From Turnera subulata (lineage: Eukaryota > Streptophyta > Magnoliopsida > Malpighiales > Passifloraceae): 64,000 nt of DNA. Positions 56,689 to 64,000 of the stretch are shown piece by piece (the stretch's first letter is position 1; the number at the start of each line of letters is the position of its first letter). The stretch spans positions 44,254 through 108,253 of the forward strand of contig JAKUCV010007109.1 in the NCBI GenBank assembly GCA_028386065.3. Direction: 5' to 3'. The translations under genes were made by a program, and so were the position numbers. The notes under the pieces are model-generated. The model had not been told where the DNA came from, did no database searches, and saw only the letters and a program-made list of their open reading frames with translations.

Positions 56689-56696
56689 CTATATAG
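56689..56696 (-). promoter_or_regulatory. TATA-like element of the zinc-finger gene
   Basis: The minus strand reads CTATATAG about 77 bp before the start codon, an acceptable distance for a plant core promoter. Confidence 0.5.
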
Positions 56697-56699
56697 CGA

Positions 56700-58379
56700 A
56701 GGGAATTCACCAACCGCTGGGTTCGGTTCATTCCCTCCCCTTCAACCATCGCTGGCAGCTCTTCGCCGTGAACGGGCAAACGGAGAGGGTTATAGGCGAC
56801 CCTTCACACTGCCCGTACACGTGGCCTGATGGTTGATGCTTGGTCCCAGGTGTCACTCCACCGTATCATGGAGGTGGGTGCATGGAACTTCGCCTGCTTT
56901 GTTCCCGCCGTCGTCGTTTTGAAGAGGCGGGAAGCCAACGGTGAAGAGACGTGGCCTTTGGCGGTTTCCTCCAAGCCCCAGCCTGCCCTTGATTCTCATA
57001 CTGAAATCAAGGTCGGCCGTCTTCTCTGCTCACGTGGGCGCTGCTCCTCCAGGGATACTACATGTCGTCGAGACATGGTCCAGCTTTGTTAAGTGTGGAC
57101 GGCATGTCGGCGCCATGGACCTGCGTGTCGGTGAATTTGATTGCTCTGATTAGTTTCACGTTGTATATAAAGAGGGAATGCATGTCGTTGATCTTTCTCA
57201 ATGCACGTCATTCACAGGAAATATTTCAAACAAATATGAAAACAAATCGGAAAAAATTCCTACAATTTACATTTTAAGGTAAGTTTATTTCAGTTGTGCA
57301 TATGCTATTATTTCTATACTGGAATAAAACATCATATATGCTTGAAGGGGCACTTGCAGAAAGCCGACAGTGTCTACAGAAAAAAGATTAGCCTTTTATT
57401 ATATGCCAACCAATTTTAAACAATATCTAAATAGACAAATAAATCGTGCCAGACTCTAAAAACAACATAAAGGCAAATAGCAGGTGGTATCTACCATAAA
57501 TTTGATTAATTAGTGTGGGTATAAGGCATTTTTCGAAATTCATTTTGTGAACAAAATCATGTTCAATCCCCCAAAAATTGCTACCAATTTGTTAAGGCCA
57601 AGAACCCAATTTACTTCCAAATGTAAAAGAAGTACATCACACAAATAAACATCCATGTTGTAAACTCAAAACTTTAGCATGAAGGAGGCCTCATAATCAT
57701 ATGTATATGCATCGCATAGACATTCATAGAAAATCTATTGAAGTTCTTACCAGGTAGAAGGAGGTTATCGCCATCTCTTGGTTGAATTGCCATGAACAAC
57801 GACCGTGTTGTTGTTGCCTGATGATGACAGTCTTTGTCTTTTCTTTCTTTTTCTTCTTCTTCTTCGTTTGGACCATGATCTGCATGATGAAACATAGCTA
57901 TTAAGCAACAAAATTACAAGACACAAAATTACACACACACAAACACACAAAAAACATAGATCTCTATAACTTTTTTTGTGTGGTTTTTAGAATGGGCCTC
58001 GACTCCGGCCATATTTTTTTTGAGTTCAATATTGGTTAAAACTTTGATTTAATTCACATAGAAAGTTCTGATCTAAAAAAGGCTTGGCTCCCAATTAACC
58101 ATATTAGTCCCGATAGGAGAGCGTAAGTTTAATTGTTGGCTATTAAAAAATGAGTAACCATCACATATATGGTAAGATAGAGGCCAAAGCGAGGACTCAT
58201 ATTACCTAATGTCTTAAAATTTCAAGTTATTAATGTTATCCTAACTAATAACTGTATGATCTCAGTTGGCTGAAATATATGATTGTAATGATTGAAGTTG
58301 TATAATATTTCAAAGTAACTTATGACATAACATATCAAATAGAAATTGTAAGCAAATAATGCAACAAAAATGGCTACTA
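56700..58379. other. Spacer right of the zinc-finger gene
   Basis: GC-richer to about 57160 (promoter side of the zinc-finger gene), then AT-rich. A CTT-rich tract at about 57840-57870 produces a basic or Glu-rich ORF on the minus strand; I do not accept it as a gene. Confidence 0.5.
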
Positions 58380-58605
58380 TACAAAGGGCGACTCGAACCT
58401 ATGTTGGTGAGGATGCATGACAAAGGACTAACCACTAAGCTACATGTTAGAGTTTGAGAAATTGTTGGTGAGGATGCATGACAAAGGACTAACCACTAAG
58501 CTACATGTTAGAGTTTGAGAAATTGTTTCCATATATAGATAAAATAGGATTTTAGGGCGGGTCTGGCCCCCCCTTACTCCCCTATATCCGCCCCTGCTAC
58601 TATAC
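58380..58605 (-). repeat. tRNA-like element with a 61 bp internal tandem duplication
   Basis: On the minus strand TGTAGCTTAGTGGTTAGTCC (A-box-like) and AGGTTCGAGTCGCC (B-box-like) form a SINE-type head. A 61 bp unit containing the A-box part is repeated in tandem (58403-58463 and 58464-58524). Toward the higher coordinates is a GC-rich GGGGCGGATATAGG segment. Confidence 0.55.
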
Positions 58606-59040
58606 AATAATGAGAATAAAGAAGAAATCAAGAACGAACCTAATATAATTGAAGTTTGGTGTTCTTGCGCGAAGAGAAGTGGTGTCAATAGAAAGGATTG
58701 CAGGATGCCCTTTGTTTAAGTTCATTGTTGTGGTGACTTGATTGATATAACCTATGGCTAGTCTTTTTGGTACAAAATTTAAGTTGAGGAAGGTTCCCTC
58801 AGTTCAAGATCTGGGCAGGCCACCAGGCTGAACAAAGTGTTAAAAGTGATGCTTACAAATCAATAACTAAGAAAGATAGTTGATGGAGTTCAAACTCTCA
58901 ACCTAAGGAGGGTGGTAATAGAACCTCAATCGACTAAGCCAACTATTTTTTGGTACCTAAGACTAGTTTATTGTTTGAAGGAGAGAAGCGATAAGCACTA
59001 TATATAGCACTGTCGACAAAGACAAAGAAAGATTTAACAC
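58606..59040. other. Spacer, no gene seen
   Basis: AT-rich. A tRNA-like stretch on the minus strand near 58880-58950 (GAGTTTGAACTCC) may be another SINE fragment. Confidence 0.4.
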
Positions 59041-59600
59041 GTAATAAATTATCACAATAAGGAAACTAAATCTGAATAAAACTTCTATTTATTCATAGAA
59101 AAAGAAAAATTGAAATTGGATTCTTGTATACGCGGTATCCAATGCATAGAAAGACAAATTTTAAAATAATCTTCGTTGTATAGCGGTGTCTATAAAGACA
59201 AAGAAAGATTTAACACGTAATAAATTATCACAAAATAAGGAAACTAAATCTAAATCATCGAGAAAAATTATACTTGGTATTGAATGCATATAAAGAAAGT
59301 TTAAAAATTATCTTTATCATAATAGAATAAGGAAACTAAATCTGAATCATCGAGTAAACATTCTATTTATATTTTATGCGGTTTCTAATGCATACAAAGA
59401 AAGTTTTAAAATTATCTTTATCCTAATAAAATTAGGAAACTAAATCTAAATCATCGAGTTAACCTTCTATTTATACTTTACGCGGTATCTTATGCATAAA
59501 AAAAGTTTAAAATTATCTTTATCGTAATAAAATAAGGAAACTAAATCTGAATCATCGAGTAAACCTTCTATTTATACTTTAGTTATTGTTTTCGCTCATA
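59041..59600. repeat. Minisatellite, period near 100 bp
   Basis: GGAAACTAAATCT recurs at about 59061, 59239, 59331, 59435 and 59536 with a shared body (ATCATCGAG, TTCTATTTATA, GCATA-AAAG, AATTATCTTTATC). Spacing of the last four is 92, 104 and 101 bp. An outer unit (GACAAAGAAAGATTTAACAC) repeats at about 59021 and 59198. Confidence 0.8.
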
Positions 59601-60019
59601 GAAAAAGAAAAATTAAAATTCCATGTCTACCTAGTATCTAATTCATACAAAAATAAACTTCATCGTAATTTTGTAATGAAATGGCAACAACTAAGGGTGA
59701 GTAATGATCCTGGTCAATCTAAAAACTTGAATCCCAATACTAAATAGTACTAAATTTGGTACTAAATAAATAAGATAATTCGGTATAGACAATCGTAAAT
59801 TGTTGGATTTGGATTAGACATGGATTTTAAAAATTTTAGAATCCCAAAATCCCGAATTATTTTTATACCTTGAAGTGTAGACATTAATTTTACATTTGTT
59901 TGTTTATTGGTTGAATTAAGAATTAAATGTATTTTTGGTACATGTACTCGACCTCAATATGAAATTTGGTATTTGTACTGAAATTTTATGAATTTTGTTA
60001 CCTATACTTTGCATTCATT

Positions 60020-60640
60020 AAATTTTGTATTCTTGTGGTCAGTGAGTCGTCAGAGTCACATGTGCATTTTCTATGAGGGCACGTCATCTGTGATCCCACT
60101 CCATCCGGGTTCCCCACTTATAACCCGAATTCATGAAAACGGGATAGATTAAAGGTATTTTTGGTACATGTCTCGGTTTCGCTATTAAATTTGATACTCG
60201 TACTAATTTTTCTTGAATTTTGATACCTGTACATCCTAGTTTTTCTTTAAATTTGGTACTTTCGGTGGTCGGAGTGTCGTCGGAGGCACATTTCTATTTT
60301 TTATAGAGATACGTCATTTATGAGTCCCACTTCACTCGAGTTCCCCACCTTTAACCTAATTCTGCAAAAAAAACGACTTGTTGCGGATAGACAGATTGAA
60401 ATTAAATCCCCACATATATTGTATTTTGATACTTGTGCATCTAGTTTTCTTTAAAGTTGGTACATTCGGTAGTCGGAGTGTCGTCGGAGGCACGTTTCTA
60501 TTTTTTATAGAGACGCGTCATTTATGAGTCCCACTTCACTCGAGTTCCCCACCTTTAACCTAATTCCGCAAAAAACCCGACGTGTTGCGGATAGACAGAT
60601 TGAAATTGAATCCCTACATATATTGTATCCTAATATATGA
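60020..60640. repeat. Tandem repeat, period near 205 bp
   Basis: The block containing GTCGTCGGAGGCAC, GAGTCCCACTTCACTCGAG and GATAGACAGATTGAAATT occurs at about 60230-60410 and 60440-60620. A more diverged first unit lies at about 60010-60160. No coding potential. Confidence 0.8.
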
Positions 60641-61074
60641 TGTATGGCAAAAACAAAACAAAACAATAATGGATCCAATGCACCAGATAATGTAACATCC
60701 CGGCTTGACGACTGTCACTATAGATCAACATGGGACCTTTTTAATATGCTTTGTTTTCACTCGTATACTTCCGGAAAAAACTTCCCAGGAGGTCACCTAT
60801 CACAATATTGCTCCAAGTCAAGCACGTTTAACTTTGGAGTGTTTATGGAATGAGCACCGAAAAAATAAGTGCACCCTATTGATATAATTAGTAACCATCA
60901 ATCTATTTTGTACAGTCCCATACCTATGCAACCTCGAAATCACTTCATTTGAGCTATTCTTAATTATACAGTCTCATATCTGTATTACGAAATTGCCCTA
61001 ACTGTGCAGCCTCATCTCTACACAGTCTCAGGATCTCTCCTATTCGGGTGTGGATTCGGTTCATTCATATGCCC

Positions 61075-61465
61075 TAGGGGTGTAATCGAGCCAAGTCGAG
61101 CCCAAATATAGGTAGGCTCGGCTCGAGCTAAAAAAAGAATTAATGAGCTCGATGTCGAGCTTCAAAGTATGGGCTCGATCTCGAGCTCGATGGGGAATCA
61201 AAAAGCTCGAGCTCGGCTCGATTAGGCTCGTTTATATTAAATGTTTATTAATTTGATAAGGCTCAACAAAATATGCTAGTTTGATAAGGCTCGATAAAGC
61301 TCACGAGCTTAGCGAGCCAAATACTGCCAAGCTCGAGCTCGGCTCGTTTGATATAAAAGCTCGGCTCGAGTTTGGCTCGAGCTCGATAATGTCGAGCCGA
61401 ATACGAACTTTCATCGAGCCGATCTCAAACAGCTCACGAACCTACTCGGCTCGTTTACACCCCTA
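61075..61465. mobile_element. hAT-type MITE
   Basis: A 391 bp element with inverted ends TAGGGGTGTAATCGAGCC and GGCTCGTTTACACCCCTA. It is flanked by 8 bp duplications ATATGCCC (61067-61074) and ATGTGCCC (61466-61473), one mismatch. The interior is rich in GGCTCGAGCTCG palindromic motifs. The 8 bp target site and TAGGGGTGTAA end fit the hAT superfamily. Confidence 0.88.
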
Positions 61466-61473
61466 ATGTGCCC

Positions 61474-62146
61474 TTCCGTCTAAAAGCCTACCAAGTAGGA
61501 GCTGCTCCTTGTCCATGTTCACCTCAGCACCGACGTACACTTCCCGCCCTTATCAACCCTAGGTGTCACACATTATCATTAAATTCCTTTTGTTTTGAAA
61601 TTAAAAGATCTAGTAACAGTTCTGAACTTATCCCTTAATAATTACTTGCATGATGTTAAATTGATTAATTAATAAGCAAATACAGACATCCATTACGTCG
61701 TCACCATCATCACCCCCAGATGGCGAGGTCAAGAAAGAAAGCAAAAAGATAAAAGTCAAATGAAAGTTAGCACCAGCTGCAAATTCAGAAGTGAAAAACT
61801 GATATATTTATAAAACACGGGAAAATTTTGCAGAAAAGGAATATGAAAGTAATTGTGCAAATTCTACAGGTAATAACTGTAGCAAACAATTCATATGCCA
61901 AATCGTAATATAAGGTATGTACAAGACACTTTAGGGCCCGACAGATCTCGCTACAAAGAGGGATGAAAGACATGAGATCATCCAATTTTCACAGGCACAC
62001 AAAAGAATGTTCACTGCCCTTGCGATCTTAATGAAATTATTCAGACTGGAAATAAGGGCATCACTACAACTCAGGTCAAAAAAACGACCAATTTTCAACC
62101 GTCCATTCAGACAGTAAACCCGCATGACCTTACAATGTAACTCGAA
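61474..62146. other. 3' flank of the ubiquilin gene
   Basis: No separate gene seen. The part from about 61790 probably includes the 3' UTR of the ubiquilin gene. Confidence 0.5.
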
Positions 62147-63755
62147 CTACTGGCCCGGATTCCCCAACAGTCGCTCCACTGCAGCATGGACGTTCCCTGC
62201 AGTTGCAACTAGTGCCCTTATGTTCTCTTGTGTGTCAAAGAAACCCATCTCTTGAAGCTGTGACAACTGAGTCGCATACAGTTCTTCTGGAGGCACTGAT
62301 AATTAAGTATGGGAAAGAATGAGAACAATGCAACTAGAAGGCACAAAAAAATAAATTAGTAAAAGCACAAAAAAATGTAGCAACCGTTGGATCTGTTAGG
62401 AACAGCCAAGCTGCCGGCCCCAAGTCCACCAAACATGTTCATCAGCATCTCCAATCCCATGTTGTTGGGCGTTCCTGCAATTACATTTTAGACAGTTAGA
62501 CATCAGATAAAGTGCCAGATACAGAAAAAGTCATCGACTAACGAGATTTGAACCGGATTTATGGGAATGTCATGTACACAGTATCACAGCTCTTATAATA
62601 AGAACACACATGCTTCGACAACCTAATCCAAAACGGACATGCAGGACAAAAACATGAAATCATATTAAAACGTATGTGATGCCTTTTTGGCTGATGAACA
62701 GTGACAGTTTGAATCATATAAACCCAATTAGAAAATTTGTACGTAAAAAAGAACTGTAGCATTTGTAAAAACATAACAGTAGCAAATCAGGTCATAATAC
62801 CTGTGCCTGTGCCAGTCTGACCAGGTTCCCTACAAGAAAGGAGCCATGTGGTCAATGAAAAAGATAACCACTAGTGACAATTGATCAACATAAGCACTTA
62901 TGTAGTCAACTAAAAAATTTGAAATTGAAAAGCATATGGCAAATGTCTAATAGTTTAAAAATAATTTCCGTGGTTATTAACAAAAACTAAAAAGTTAAGA
63001 AACAAAATGAATAAGCTATTAGCAGCACTTACTGGGTTGACTGCTGCCGACCAAGCTGAGATAGAAGTGCCTGCTGGAAAGATAGAAGTTGCTGAAAGGA
63101 AGACAATGGCAGAAATATATGTCAACTCTTAGCACCAAAATCATAAAGCATTCTCTTTCAGTTCAAGTGCTTGAACATAAGCCCTCTGTTGCTATTAAGT
63201 AATTGCATTAGATTATCAACAGCCACAAAAAAGTAAAAGTCCATTAAAGGCCTAATAAGCAGACAACTTTAATGACTCATTTGCAACCAGAGAGCAATAA
63301 TTCACATTTATATTTGTATGTACGGCTATGGGTTGAGACTGGAAGAATTCTTGCACCTGCATTGTCTCTGGAGAAGTTAACTGGCGAAGAACTTCAGGGT
63401 TCTGCATCATTTCTCTCAATTGTGGGTTAGAATCAAGCATGTTGCGGAGCTGAGAATTTGCGCCAAGCATCTGAAACCACTAATGTTAGTGACCAAGTCA
63501 CTCATCATGAAATCACCCACAAGAAAGGGCAATAAGTTGGCACCTGGTTCATGTACTGCGGGTTGGAAAGGACGCTTTGCATCATTTGAGACATAGCTGG
63601 ATTTTGCATTAGTTGATTCATCAAATTAGCATTTGGCAAGGTACCAAACATGTTGTCGAGTTCTGGGAGACCAAGTCCACCAAGCCCAGCAGGTGACTGT
63701 GATCTAGCATCCCCAGCAGGAGTGGGCCTTGTTGTGTTAGTTTGTGCACCTCCAG
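62147..63755 (-). CDS. DSK2: Ubiquilin / DSK2-like protein, 3' part (partial)
   Basis: Ubiquitin shuttle protein: binds ubiquitinated proteins through a C-terminal UBA domain and the proteasome through an N-terminal ubiquitin-like domain. Six exons seen: complement of 62147..62295, 62385..62474, 62801..62829, 63033..63091, 63357..63470, 63544..63755, all with GT-AG sites and matching phases. They encode the second STI1 region ([29 protein letters not shown]), a Gln-rich linker, and a UBA domain ([20 protein letters not shown]) ending LLGNPGQ. The ubiquitin-like domain and first STI1 repeats are beyond the right edge; the acceptor at 63755 needs at least one more exon upstream. Confidence 0.92.
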
Positions 63756-64000
63756 CTATTTGTATCCAACAGTTAATAAAAAGTGTATGTTAGTCTACAT
63801 CTTACTAGCAAAAGGATGCCCACAGTACACAAGGTATACAATGAGGTCAAGGAAGATCCATCAGCAGTGTAATAAGAAATGAAAGCCAAGTCGAAATAAA
63901 TCAATGAAAAGAAATTGCTCAGATCAAAACAAAGAACACAGGAAGATCCACTAAAAATGGTTTACTCAAAAAGAAAGGAGAATGTTGAAAATCAGTAAAA
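63756..64000 (-). other. Intron of the ubiquilin gene, running off the window
   Basis: Follows the acceptor at 63756-63757 on the minus strand. No further exon seen before the window end. Confidence 0.6.

Noticed and set aside
56829..57277. ORFs upstream of the zinc-finger gene
   Set aside because: Overlapping frames in the GC-richer promoter region without domains or splice support.
57765..58735. A possible two-exon minus-strand gene starting MNLNKGHPAILS near 58724 and joined to a basic exon near 57888
   Set aside because: The second part is mostly a CTT microsatellite, and the presumed intron holds a recent tandem duplication; no family match.

Overview
The window looks like nuclear DNA of a flowering plant, probably a eudicot. 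Genes are intron-rich with GT-AG splice sites, intergenic DNA is AT-rich, and it is full of plant-type LTR retrotransposons, MITEs and SINEs. The proteins recognised are typical of land plants: peroxisomal catalases with the seven-intron plant gene structure, a single C2H2-finger protein with a DLNL (EAR) motif, and a DSK2/ubiquilin protein. I could not assign a species.

The main feature is a tandem array of five catalase genes, all on the minus strand, at about 3.9-6.5, 11.1-13.8, 29.2-31.9, 40.3-42.9 and 46.3-48.8 kb. I could assemble eight exons for each. Exon sizes are the same in all five (15, 97, 278, 777, 90, 68 and 94 bp) except the last, which is 54 bp in copies 1-4 and 60 bp in copy 5. 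Every reading frame is intact. Copy 5 (492 aa) is a conventional plant catalase. Copies 1-4 (490 aa each) form a divergent subfamily with a changed segment beside the heme-ligand tyrosine and a different C-terminus. Two of them (copies 2 and 4) have lost the catalytic distal asparagine although the rest of the protein is intact. The spacers are also duplicated, so whole segments of several kb were copied.

Mobile elements lie between and inside the duplicated units. Bases 1-2159 hold a degenerate tandem array of LTR 3' ends. A 463 bp inverted-repeat element sits directly upstream of the TATA box of copy 2. A decayed Copia element (32.03-37.50 kb, 5 bp target duplication) sits about 25 bp upstream of the TATA box of copy 3. 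The interval 16.5-27.9 kb holds two related minus-strand LTR elements with LTRs of about 2.7-2.8 kb. Element B carries gag, protease and reverse transcriptase. Element A has lost gag-pol and instead carries two antisense ORFs, each behind its own TATA box; one resembles a LINE-type endonuclease domain. A single N at 22676 joins A and B and probably hides missing sequence.

Right of the array (48.9-64 kb) there is a long spacer, the zinc-finger gene (55.5-56.6 kb), a stretch of tandem repeats and a hAT-type MITE (58.4-61.5 kb), and the 3' half of a DSK2/ubiquilin gene that runs off the right edge.
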